DNA of 26,963 nt from JBEKSX01 sp049516635 (GTDB lineage Bacteria; Bacteroidota; Ignavibacteria; Tepidaquicellales; OLB5). Made by a program: the position numbers and the translations under genes. Where the stretch lies: assembly GCA_049516635.1 (NCBI GenBank), contig JBEKSX010000082.1, positions 1-26,963 of the forward strand, in the 5' to 3' direction. The notes below the pieces were generated by a model that saw only the letters and a list, made by a program, of their open reading frames with translations, searched no databases and was not told the origin of the DNA. Positions within the stretch are counted from its first letter, which is position 1; each line of letters starts with the position of its first letter. This document shows positions 1 to 7,361 of this stretch, piece by piece.

Positions 1-873
1 TTCAGAGTATTGTGAAGCGAGAGAAACGAAGTCCTCACCGCCTTTGGCTCGGCTATATACGTCGAGAGCTTTCTGGTATGTCTGGATAGAATCTATAACG
101 TTCCCCGTGCTGTCTCTTTTGTCCTGTATCAGAATATGTGATGCCCTGATGGACTCAAGGCGCGGTTTCTTGTCTGTCAGCTTAATGATATGAAGTCCGA
201 ATATGGTCCTGACGGGTTTCTTAGTAAATTCACCTACCTTCAGGTCATATACTGCACTTTCAAACGATTCGACGGTCATTCCGCCTGTGAAGTAATACAG
301 GTCACCTCTATTCGCTTTTACGGTTCTATCCGCTGAATACTGGAGGGCAAGTTCTCCGAAATCTTCACCATTCTTCAATTTCTGAATAACCGTGTCCGCT
401 TTTTCGGATGCCATAATAGAATCCTGTATCGTTGGCTTGTCGGGTAGTGATATCAATATATGCGATGCCCTTACTTCATATTTTTTTCTTTCATACAGAG
501 TCTTTATCTCCGGTTCTACCACTTCCTTATCAATCAGGAAGGTGGGAGCATAGTTCTTCTGATATTCTGCAATTTCCTTCTGCATATCCGGAGTGCTCAA
601 AAGACCTCTTTCCCTGGCATCCTTAACTTTCAGCCTGAAATTAACGTACAGGTTGAGGAATTGTTTTTTATCATCTAATGATTTATTCCTCGCAGAATCG
701 ATGTTATTTACAGTTTTCATATACTGTTTTTCGAATTCACCTAAAGTAACTTTTTCATCTCCTAATTCAACCAATGTTTTACTCCCATGGCCGCAATTGA
801 TGAAGAAAAATGCTGTAATAACGGCTAATAATACAAAAGCAATAGATCTGGAACGCTTTGAGATTTTTTCCAT
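1..873 (-). CDS. SurA/PpiC-type peptidyl-prolyl cis-trans isomerase lipoprotein, 3' end off window
   Basis: The frame is open from an ATG at 873 to the left edge, giving 291 residues with no stop, so the C-terminus is missing. Residues 8-26 are hydrophobic and end in FFINC, a relaxed lipobox with Cys27, so an envelope-anchored lipoprotein is likely. A helical N-terminal chaperone-like region (about 35-130) is followed by a parvulin rotamase domain at about 135-234 (starts RASHILI, has DFGELALQYSAD, ends GLHIIKL). A second parvulin domain starts at 243 (again RASHILI, then DFVSLASQYS) and is cut by the edge. Family knowledge: such proteins isomerise prolyl bonds and chaperone outer-membrane or secreted proteins in the periplasm, which fits a genome rich in T9SS cargo. 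The family call is firm; assignment to SurA rather than another PpiC protein is not. Confidence 0.88.
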   Translation of the reverse strand, partial: MEKISKRSRSIAFVLLAVITAFFFINCGHGSKTLVELGDEKVTLGEFEKQYMKTVNNIDSARNKSLDDKKQFLNLYVNFRLKVKDARERGLLSTPDMQKEIAEYQKNYAPTFLIDKEVVEPEIKTLYERKKYEVRASHILISLPDKPTIQDSIMASEKADTVIQKLKNGEDFGELALQYSADRTVKANRGDLYYFTGGMTVESFESAVYDLKVGEFTKKPVRTIFGLHIIKLTDKKPRLESIRASHILIQDKRDSTGNVIDSIQTYQKALDVYSRAKGGEDFVSLASQYSE

Positions 874-970
874 GTTTTTGATATGTTTTTTTAAAATTAT
901 GTTTGTAATGAATATCTATTTTACTCAATATTGATATGAGATTCAAGGTAAACAGGGGGAATAGTCTGTA

Positions 971-1090
971 TAAGCAAGTATGATGTTTGCTTAAGTCCAA
1001 TCAGAGTCTCTTGAAGAGGACTCTGATGGTTTATTACCCTGGCTTTTAGTAATACAAACCCTCAGCGTCCCCTGCGGGAGACACTGAGGG
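971..1090. repeat. Three successive palindromes in the 874-1224 gap
   Basis: The 351-bp gap between the isomerase and the cysteine-rich gene has no credible ORF. It holds hairpin 971-993 (arms taagcaa/ttgctta), hairpin 1000-1027 (arms atcagagtc/gactctgat, plus an inner bulged stem) and imperfect hairpin 1059-1090 (ccctcag...ctgaggg, with G-T pairs). The last two share a TCAG-x-GTC core and look like one repeat family. None has a T-run typical of an intrinsic terminator. The rest of the gap (1091-1224) is AT-rich and shows nothing. Confidence 0.6.
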
Positions 1091-1224
1091 AACCCTAAAT
1101 TTAAAAGACAATCGATGGATAAATATATTTAGAAAATAGCTAGGTAAATAATATGCTATTGAAGAAGTAAATCTTCATTGGTGACAGGAAATCCTTATCA
1201 AACTTAAACAATAATTGATACCTA

Positions 1225-1590
1225 TTAGTTATTTCTTCTTTTTTGATAAGTTTCACAGTAATGGTCAACTGTCATATTACATCTACAAGTGAATGAGGGT
1301 ATCGGATTTATCTCTTGACAACAATCAGTAGTATAATGATATAGCGAGCCTTCTTCTAAACCACATATATCACAACATCCGCTTACTAGGGTTGTGCAGA
1401 CTGCACTTGTTTCAAGTATCGTAATGATACAACCTTCCACTGGACTCCCATTCTGGTTATATATACAAATTGTTACACAACAATCTGGATTTTTTACAAT
1501 ATCTTTATTTGTAGCGGTCGTAGTTGAGAATAGAAAATAAATTAACAATAATGAGAACAATAAAATGAACAAAGATAATATCTTTTTCAT
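1225..1590 (-). CDS. Small exported cysteine-rich protein, unknown function
   Basis: 121 aa. Residues 1-25 form a signal peptide or membrane anchor (KK, then a long Leu/Ile/Phe run, then STTTAT). The mature part has 13 cysteines in about 90 residues, with three CC pairs (DCC, GCC, DCC) and a C-terminal CRC. The segment NQNGSPVEGCIITI...SGCCDICGLEEGSLYHY resembles the carboxypeptidase-regulatory-like Ig fold (pattern NGxPVxGAxV...GLxxGxY) with several usual positions replaced by Cys; this similarity is judged by eye. A good Shine-Dalgarno site (aaggag) lies 6 bp before the ATG at 1590. It is an isolated gene. Disulfide bonding or metal binding in the envelope is plausible but unproven. Confidence 0.7.
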   Translation of the reverse strand: MKKILSLFILLFSLLLIYFLFSTTTATNKDIVKNPDCCVTICIYNQNGSPVEGCIITILETSAVCTTLVSGCCDICGLEEGSLYHYTTDCCQEINPIPSFTCRCNMTVDHYCETYQKRRNN

Positions 1591-1970
1591 TTTAGACTCC
1601 TTAAATTAATATTATTTTAAATTGATTTAATTACTAACAATTATATATTAATTAAATTTTTTATTACAAGAGAAAGTAATGAATATTTATAAAGATAATA
1701 TCTTAAATAATAGACATTATTGCATAGAATTTATCGAATTTATTGTAATTTGCCAAATTAAAGCATTCATTTTTTTAAAGCATTAAATATCAGCAATTTA
1801 AGTTAATATTTTTTTATCCTGTTAATATATTTAACATCTACGAACATTAATTAGCAGAAATTCTAAAGTAATTATAAAAAAGATTGATTATATTAGTTAC
1901 AAGTAAAGTAAATAAAAAAGAATTAATACAGTGTTTAAACTGTATAGTTATTTTCATAAAGGGGTGGAAC
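1591..1970. other. AT-rich intergenic region between divergent genes
   Basis: This stretch separates the divergent cysteine-rich gene and the propeller gene. It is strongly AT-rich. Apart from the weak promoter candidate at 1638-1669 and the propeller gene's ribosome binding site (aaagggg, about 1957-1964), no gene, terminator or repeat was recognised. Open codons from 1884 run into the propeller gene but lack secretory character and are treated as leader. Confidence 0.5.
1638..1669 (-). promoter_or_regulatory. Possible Bacteroidota-type promoter of the cysteine-rich gene
   Basis: Reading the minus strand, TTG (1669-1667) is followed after 21 bp by TATAATTG (1645-1638). This is one mismatch from the -7 consensus TAnnTTTG at a fitting distance. 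The region is very AT-rich, so chance matches are likely. Confidence 0.3.
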
Positions 1971-4010
1971 ATGAAAACAAAATTATTTACCCTGCTACTT
2001 CTCTTCGCTTCTATTTATCGTATTAATTCACAGTGGGAACAAATATCAAACGGAATTAGTCCAATTGAAATTGATAAAGTAACTAATGTTGGTGGAAATA
2101 TTTTCGCTGGTACTTATATGCATGGTATTTTTTTAAGTTCTAATAATGGGAAAAACTGGTCCCCAGTTAATAATGGATTTCCTGATAGTATGATTATAGG
2201 AGATTTAGCTGTAAGCGCTACAAATATTTTTGCAAGCACTTGGGGTAAAGGTATTTATTTAAGTACAAATATAGGTACAAGTACGAATAATGGATCAAGC
2301 TGGTCAGCTATTAATAATGGTCTCCCGAATAATCCTTACGAAGTTTACTCTATTGCTGCAAGTGGTTCTTCTATCTTCGCGAGCTTATATAGTTATGGTA
2401 TTTACTTAAGTAAAAATAATGGTGGGAACTGGGTGGTAAGAAATAATGGCCTTCCAACCGGAGCATCCATTTCTTGTTTGGCAGCAAATGGAACATACGT
2501 TTTTGCCAATCCCTATCATCATGGTATATATTATACCACTGATGAAGGTCTAAACTGGAGTGAAGCAAATAATGGACTCCCGGACAACACTATTGCATGG
2601 TCTTTACAAGTCATAGGAACGAATATATTTACCGGGACTGCAGAAGGAGCTTATTTGAGCACTAATAACGGTACAAGTTGGATATCTATTAATAACGGAC
2701 TTCCGAGTAATACTTTTGTTCATTCCTTTACTGCAAATGTAACCAACATTTTTGGTGGTACAGATTTCGGACTTTTTTTAACCTCTAACAGCGGTGTAAA
2801 TTGGATTTCGGTTAATAATGGTCTTTTCACAAACTATTATGTTTCTGCATTAGCTGTAAATGGAACAAATATCTTTGTAGGCTCTGATAGGTCTTCCAGC
2901 AGTATATATTCAAGTACTAATAATGGTAATTTTTGGTTCACTGTTAATAATGGTCTACCAGGTTATTTCGGTATTAGATCGTTTACCGTAGATATACCAA
3001 ATATTTATGCTCTTACTGGTGATATATATTTAAGCACTAATAACGGTTTTAATTGGATTCTCATTAACAGTAATTTTGTAGGTCATGAAGCAATCACTTG
3101 TTTGGGGATAAACGGATCAAATATTTTTGCGGGTACTCATGGTGCAGGCATTTATTTAAGTACAAATAATGGTGCTAACTGGACAGCTGTTAATAATGGT
3201 ATTCCAATCAATTCTTGGATTAATACTATAATAATTAAAGGAATTAACATATTTGCCGGTACTTCCGGTATTGGCATATATTTAACCACGAATAATGGAG
3301 CAAACTGGTCTTCTCTAAGTAATGGACTTCCTGGTCTATCTTCGGTAAATTGTTTTGCTGTAAACTCAACTAATATATTTGCAGGAATTTATCAGCATGG
3401 GGTATACACAAGCACCAATAACGGAGCACAATGGTTTGCAGTCAACAATGGTCTTGCGGCTAATTCAGTTGTATGGTGTTTGGCTATAACCGGACAGAAT
3501 ATCTTTGCTGGCACATATACCGATGGTGTCTATTCTAGCACTAATAACGGTACTAGCTGGATACAGAAGAATGAAGGATTAAACAACCTTTATATATCAT
3601 GTATTGCTATTAATAACAATTACGCTTTTGCGGGTGTATATGGTGACGGTGTTTGGCGAAGATCTATTTCGGAATTAATAGGCGTGAAGAAAATATCGGA
3701 ATCAATGCCAAGCGATTTTGCATTATTCCAGAACTATCCAAATCCATTCAACCCGTCAACGAAAATAAAATTCTCAATTTCCCCGGAGCTAGCCCCGATA
3801 AAGTCGGGGAAGGGGGTTAGGGGGATGAGTGTTCGGTTAACAATCTTCGACCTCCTCGGTCACGAACTTGCCGTTCTCGTTAATGAACGTTTACAGTCCG
3901 GAACATATGAAGTTGAATATAATGCCTCTAATATTACAAGCGGTGTATATTTTTATCGATTGCAAACGGATAATTTTGTTGAGACGAGGAAGATGGTATT
4001 GCTGAAATGA
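1971..4010 (+). CDS. Large secreted Asp-box (BNR-like) propeller protein with C-terminal T9SS sorting domain
   Basis: 679 aa from the ATG at 1971. This start is chosen because aaagggg lies just upstream and it begins a clean signal peptide (MKTKLFTLLLLFASIYRINS, cut before QW). The body is about 12 repeats of 40-50 residues of the form NIFAGT...GIYLSTNNGxxWxxVNNGLP. The STNNGxxW part is an Asp-box turn with Asn for Asp, so a beta-propeller-like fold is expected. The last 92 residues (from 588, NYPNPFNPSTKIKF, to GVYFYRLQTDNFVETRKMVLLK) are a type IX secretion sorting domain, so the protein should be exported and surface-anchored or released. A 16-residue block in that domain (ELAPIKSGKGVRGMS) comes from a palindromic element. 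An odd STNIGT/STNNGS doubling occurs near residue 100. A close paralogue lies at 24846-26963. No enzyme signature is seen; ligand binding or adhesion is a guess. Confidence 0.88.
   Translation: MKTKLFTLLLLFASIYRINSQWEQISNGISPIEIDKVTNVGGNIFAGTYMHGIFLSSNNGKNWSPVNNGFPDSMIIGDLAVSATNIFASTWGKGIYLSTNIGTSTNNGSSWSAINNGLPNNPYEVYSIAASGSSIFASLYSYGIYLSKNNGGNWVVRNNGLPTGASISCLAANGTYVFANPYHHGIYYTTDEGLNWSEANNGLPDNTIAWSLQVIGTNIFTGTAEGAYLSTNNGTSWISINNGLPSNTFVHSFTANVTNIFGGTDFGLFLTSNSGVNWISVNNGLFTNYYVSALAVNGTNIFVGSDRSSSSIYSSTNNGNFWFTVNNGLPGYFGIRSFTVDIPNIYALTGDIYLSTNNGFNWILINSNFVGHEAITCLGINGSNIFAGTHGAGIYLSTNNGANWTAVNNGIPINSWINTIIIKGINIFAGTSGIGIYLTTNNGANWSSLSNGLPGLSSVNCFAVNSTNIFAGIYQHGVYTSTNNGAQWFAVNNGLAANSVVWCLAITGQNIFAGTYTDGVYSSTNNGTSWIQKNEGLNNLYISCIAINNNYAFAGVYGDGVWRRSISELIGVKKISESMPSDFALFQNYPNPFNPSTKIKFSISPELAPIKSGKGVRGMSVRLTIFDLLGHELAVLVNERLQSGTYEVEYNASNITSGVYFYRLQTDNFVETRKMVLLK
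3786..3825. repeat. Palindromic element inside the T9SS sorting domain coding sequence
   Basis: The element has arms ccccga (3793-3798) and tcgggg (3804-3809) around loop taaag, flanked by gagctag on the left and agggggttaggggg on the right. It is read in frame as about 16 residues with no counterpart in the usual sorting domain, where FSIP runs directly into VxLxxFDLLG. The sequence is far more GC-rich than its flanks. Confidence 0.7.
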
Positions 4011-4016
4011 AAATTT

Positions 4017-4044
4017 GCAGCTGCATCCTTTATAGATGCGCAAA
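4017..4044. repeat. Degenerate copy of the GCATCC-TTTATR-GATGC hairpin repeat
   Basis: It reads gcagctgcatcctttatag followed by atgcgcaaa, with arms gcatc/gatgc. It starts 7 bp after the stop codon of the propeller gene and is a diverged copy of the hairpin at 4162-4182. With the gene end it can also form the imperfect stem gctg-aaat/attt-gcagc. Confidence 0.5.
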
Positions 4045-4099
4045 TAATGTAATTCAGATGATCAGTTATGATTTTATTTATTGTTCAGATTTTACTTAT

Positions 4100-4136
4100 A
4101 ACCCCCCTCAATCCCCCCTTTGATTAAAGTGGGGAA
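4100..4136. repeat. Intergenic AACCCCCCT / CCCCTTT-AAAGGGG palindromic repeat
   Basis: aacccccctcaatcccccc is followed by ttt, loop gatt and aaagtgggg. The same layout appears at 21084-21120 and, inside a coding sequence, at 25028-25060. It therefore belongs to a dispersed family in this window. Confidence 0.65.
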
Positions 4137-4156
4137 ACAGTAGTAGTTTGATTATT

Positions 4157-4228
4157 TGTAGCCGCATCCTTTATGGATGCGGAAAAAAATGGTTACAGTT
4201 CGCAGGCATAAAGCCTGCGCCTACAAGT
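4157..4228. repeat. Composite repeat of two hairpins bounded by TGTAG / CTACA
   Basis: Hairpin one (4162-4182) has arms ccgcatcc/ggatgcgg around tttat. Hairpin two (4201-4219) has arms cgcaggc/gcctgcg around ataaa. The outer ends tgtag (4158) and ctaca pair with each other, so the whole 70 bp can fold as one structure. Similar TGTAG...CTACA repeats are common in bacterial genomes. Confidence 0.6.
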
Positions 4229-4270
4229 GTACTCCTCTTTTTCTCAATGGCATTTAATTTTATTACTTGC

Positions 4271-4278
4271 TATATTTG
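4271..4278 (+). promoter_or_regulatory. Possible -7 box (TATATTTG) for rpsU
   Basis: This is an exact match to the Bacteroidota -7 consensus TAnnTTTG, 35 bp before the rpsU start codon. No clear -33 TTG was found at the usual spacing. Confidence 0.35.
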
Positions 4279-4313
4279 TTTTTTATAAAACCTAAAAAAG
4301 AGGGTGAAATAGC

Positions 4314-4511
4314 TTGATAAAAGTTGCTATACAGGAAGGCGAATCGATCGATAAGATCTTAAAACGATTCAAAAAGAAATATGAAAAAGCGGGTGTCCTG
4401 AAAGAATACAGAAAACGCTTATTTTTTGTAAAACCTTCCATAAAGAAGCGTGTCAAAAAAGCTAAGGCTATCAGAAGAACCAAAAGAACTATAGCTGAAG
4501 AGATAGCTTAA
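4314..4511 (+). CDS. rpsU: 30S ribosomal protein S21
   Basis: 65 aa, the usual S21 length. It has the family pattern: IKVxxxEGESIDKILKRFKKKYEKAGVLKEYRKRLFFVKPS followed by a very basic tail (KKRVKKAKAIRRTKRT). It begins at a TTG codon (TTG ATA AAA GTT); agaggg about 8 bp upstream supports this start and no ATG fits. S21 binds the 30S platform near the anti-Shine-Dalgarno region and takes part in initiation. The gene stands alone between a possible TATATTTG promoter and a strong terminator, so it is probably monocistronic. Confidence 0.95.
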   Translation: MIKVAIQEGESIDKILKRFKKKYEKAGVLKEYRKRLFFVKPSIKKRVKKAKAIRRTKRTIAEEIA

Positions 4512-4538
4512 TATTACTTATTAAGTATTATTTCATTG

Positions 4539-4567
4539 CCCATCCAGTTGCGGAGGATGGGTTTTTT
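4539..4567 (+). terminator. Intrinsic terminator after rpsU
   Basis: Stem cccatcc (4539-4545) / ggatggg (4555-4561), 9-nt loop, then six T (4562-4567). It separates rpsU from the hpt-ftsH group. Confidence 0.85.
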
Positions 4568-4697
4568 GTTTTATCAGGTATTTATCCCGATACTGCAATT
4601 ATAGCTTTGAAACTGCAATTACCAACAATTTGTTTAAGTTTTTATGTAACTATTTGATTTCACTTGATAATACGACGTTTTACAATTAAATTTCTAT

Positions 4698-5228
4698 GTG
4701 TTACGAGGCAAAGATAAGCTAAAGTTATTTATAGATAAAAGGACTATCGATAAAAAAGTAAATGAACTCGCCTCCCGTATATCTAAGGATTACAGGGGTA
4801 AAGTTCCCTTATTTATCGGCGTATTAAACGGCTCTTTTATATTTATGTCAGACCTGTTAAGAAAAGTGAACCTCGATATCGAGGTTGATTTTTTGAAACT
4901 TTCGAGTTACGGAGATAATAAAGTATCTTCGGGGAATTTAAGATTGCTCAAAGAACTTAATTGCCCTATCGGAGGAAGGGATATTATCGTAGTGGAGGAT
5001 ATAGTGGATTCAGGACTCTCAATAAGTTTTATTCGCGGTCTCCTTGCAGACCATAATCCGAATTCACTTGAGTTTGTCAGCTTACTTTACAAAACAACAG
5101 TGGCGAAGCTCGATTTCGGAATTAAATACATAGGTTTTAGGATCCCGAACAGGTATGTTGTAGGTTATGGACTTGACTATGCGCAGAAGTACAGGAACTT
5201 AAGATCAATTTACATTTTAAATAATTAG
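4698..5228 (+). CDS. hpt: Hypoxanthine(-guanine) phosphoribosyltransferase
   Basis: 176 aa, normal for the bacterial family. It joins PRPP to hypoxanthine or guanine to give IMP or GMP in purine salvage. The PRPP loop is DIIVVEDIVDSGLS at about 95-108 (two acidic residues then SG). FIGVLNGSFIFMSDLLR (about 39-55) and the flexible loop SYGDNKVSSG (about 70-79) are typical, as is the C-terminal YVVGYGLDYAQKYRNL base-binding and closing segment. The start is taken at GTG 4698, which gives the usual short N-terminal extension; no strong ribosome site is visible, so the exact start is uncertain. It lies 7 bp before ftsH. The hpt-ftsH pair is common in bacteria, often with tilS upstream, which is absent here. 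Confidence 0.93.
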   Translation: MLRGKDKLKLFIDKRTIDKKVNELASRISKDYRGKVPLFIGVLNGSFIFMSDLLRKVNLDIEVDFLKLSSYGDNKVSSGNLRLLKELNCPIGGRDIIVVEDIVDSGLSISFIRGLLADHNPNSLEFVSLLYKTTVAKLDFGIKYIGFRIPNRYVVGYGLDYAQKYRNLRSIYILNN

Positions 5229-5235
5229 AATTTAG

Positions 5236-7299
5236 ATGCCAGACGAATTTAATAATAAACAAAATAATAATAGTCCCAAACCTCCCGGTAAAAAAAGGAG
5301 GAACGAGGACTTCAACTGGAACAGGGTATTCAAAGTAGTTCTCGGGTGGAGCGCTATATTGTTCGGTTTCTTTCTGATAATGATATGGTCAAGATCAGGT
5401 GACAGCAGCGAGGCTGATATATCTTTTGACCAGTATCAGAAATTGCTTAGCAGTGATAAGATAAAAGAAGCTGTTATAAAGAAATCTGAGAACTCGTATA
5501 CTTTCCACGGTGTTCTGAAACAGCCCGAAATGCTTAACGTAGGTTCGAGGCAGCTCTCGGTGGATAAGTTCAGCGTCCTTCTTCCATATACTAATATTGA
5601 CGAAGAAACGATTAAGAAATGGAATGACAGGAATCTTGCGTTCAGGATAGAGAAGGAGGATTCAAGCTGGGTGGGACCGCTGATAGGAGCCCTGCCGTGG
5701 GTCATAATTATCGTATTCTGGATAATCGTGATGAGGAGAATGCAGGGACAGGCTGGAGGCACGAAGGGAATTTTCTCGTTCGGGAAATCACGTGCTAAGA
5801 TGCTGACCGAGAGCCAATTGCGCGTTACTTTCGACGATGTTGCCGGTGCTGATGAAGCAAAGTATGAGCTTGAAGAGATAATTGAGTTCTTGAAAGAGCC
5901 GTCCAAGTTCCAGAGGCTGGGCGGTAAAATTCCGAAAGGTGTTTTGCTCTTAGGTCCTCCGGGTACCGGAAAAACTTTAATGGCACGCGCAGTTGCCGGT
6001 GAAGCAGGCGTTCCGTTCTTTTCGATAAGCGGTGCGGACTTCGTTGAAATGTTCGTGGGCGTAGGTGCATCGAGAGTCAGAGATCTTTTCGAAAAAGGGA
6101 AGAAGCATGCACCTTGTATAATTTTCATAGATGAGATAGACGCAGTCGGCAGGCACAGGGGTGCAGGGATTGGCGGAGGACACGATGAAAGAGAGCAGAC
6201 ATTGAATCAGCTCCTGGTTGAGATGGACGGCTTCGAGCAAAATATCGGTGTAATAATCATAGCGGCGACCAACAGACCTGATGTGCTCGACCCGGCGTTA
6301 TTAAGACCGGGCAGGTTCGACAGGCAGGTGGTTATTGACAGACCTGACGTAAAAGGACGCGAGGGAATTTTCAAGGTCCATACACGAAATATTCCGCTGG
6401 ATAAAAATGTGAATCTTGAAACGCTGGCAAAAGGTACTCCCGGACTCGCCGGAGCAGATATTGCTAACCTTGTAAATGAAGCAGCTTTGCTAGCCGCTCG
6501 TAAGAACAATGACAAGGTTACTATGGCTGATTTTGAGGAAGCTAAGGACAAGGTCATGATGGGTATGGAACGCAAAAGCATGATAATATCGGATAAAGAG
6601 AAGAAGACGACGGCGTATCACGAAGCAGGGCATGTCCTTGTTGCCAGAATGATACCGGAAGCTGATCCTGTACATAAGGTCACTATTATCCCCCGCGGCA
6701 GGTCGCTGGGGGTAACTACTTATCTACCGATGGATGAGAAGCATACTTATTCTAAAGAATATCTGGAAGCGATGATAGCTTACGCCATGGGGGGCAGGGC
6801 TGCCGAAAAGCTGGTTTTCAATGAGCTGACCACAGGTGCGGGAAACGATATCGAGAGAGCTACACAATTGGCAAGGAAGATGGTATGTGAATGGGGCATG
6901 AGCGAAAAATTGGGTCCCCTTACTTTCGGAAAGAAGGAAGAAGAGATATTCCTCGGCAGAGAAATTGCCCAGCACAGAGATTACAGCGAACAAACCGCTA
7001 TACTGATAGATGAGGAAGTAAAAAAAATAGTTAATTCAGCTATGGACAAGGCGGATACTATACTGCGTGATCATCTGCCCATCCTTCACAGGTTAGCTGA
7101 AAATCTGCTCGAACGCGAAATCCTGGATGGTAACGAGATAGATAAAATAATCAGGGGAGAAACCCTCCCTGCCTACGATAAAGAAGAGAGCGAAAATAAA
7201 GTGAACGGGACTCCTCCACAGGATGGTGACAGCACAAAGGTTCAGCAGAATAACGGGAACATCGGAGATAACGTTAAAGATGAGATCACCAACAAATAA
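5236..7299 (+). CDS. ftsH: ATP-dependent zinc metalloprotease FtsH
   Basis: 687 aa. This membrane-bound AAA+ hexameric protease degrades misassembled membrane proteins and some regulators. Two membrane helices (about 31-50 and 147-165) frame a periplasmic domain. The AAA module has Walker A GPPGTGKT at 240-247, Walker B IIFIDEIDAVG, and the second region of homology ATNRPDVLDPALLRPGRFDRQ. The protease domain has the zinc motif HEAGH at 462-466 and a likely third ligand Asp538 in GAGNDIERAT. All catalytic residues are present. The N-terminus (first 25 residues) and the last 40 residues are polar and low-complexity, a little longer than in E. coli. It starts 7 bp after hpt and is followed by an intrinsic terminator. 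Confidence 0.98.
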   Translation: MPDEFNNKQNNNSPKPPGKKRRNEDFNWNRVFKVVLGWSAILFGFFLIMIWSRSGDSSEADISFDQYQKLLSSDKIKEAVIKKSENSYTFHGVLKQPEMLNVGSRQLSVDKFSVLLPYTNIDEETIKKWNDRNLAFRIEKEDSSWVGPLIGALPWVIIIVFWIIVMRRMQGQAGGTKGIFSFGKSRAKMLTESQLRVTFDDVAGADEAKYELEEIIEFLKEPSKFQRLGGKIPKGVLLLGPPGTGKTLMARAVAGEAGVPFFSISGADFVEMFVGVGASRVRDLFEKGKKHAPCIIFIDEIDAVGRHRGAGIGGGHDEREQTLNQLLVEMDGFEQNIGVIIIAATNRPDVLDPALLRPGRFDRQVVIDRPDVKGREGIFKVHTRNIPLDKNVNLETLAKGTPGLAGADIANLVNEAALLAARKNNDKVTMADFEEAKDKVMMGMERKSMIISDKEKKTTAYHEAGHVLVARMIPEADPVHKVTIIPRGRSLGVTTYLPMDEKHTYSKEYLEAMIAYAMGGRAAEKLVFNELTTGAGNDIERATQLARKMVCEWGMSEKLGPLTFGKKEEEIFLGREIAQHRDYSEQTAILIDEEVKKIVNSAMDKADTILRDHLPILHRLAENLLEREILDGNEIDKIIRGETLPAYDKEESENKVNGTPPQDGDSTKVQQNNGNIGDNVKDEITNK

Positions 7300-7332
7300 T
7301 TCATTAGTCAAATAATTTTTTCATTTTTTTAA

Positions 7333-7360
7333 AAGCGGGTGAGCTTCCCGCTTTTTCTTT
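7333..7360 (+). terminator. Intrinsic terminator after ftsH, abutting the next gene
   Basis: Stem aagcggg (7333-7339) / cccgctt (7347-7353), loop tgagctt, then a T-rich tail (tttttcttt). It ends 1-2 bp before the ATG of the next gene at 7362. Confidence 0.75.
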
Positions 7361-7361
7361 T

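Noticed and set aside
1884..1970. Upstream start that would add 29 residues to the large propeller protein
   Set aside because: It would bury the signal peptide; the ATG at 1971 has a good ribosome site and begins a normal signal sequence.
5436..6128. Long antisense open frame opposite ftsH
   Set aside because: No domain or ribosome site, and it lies wholly opposite the conserved ftsH coding sequence; frame shadow.
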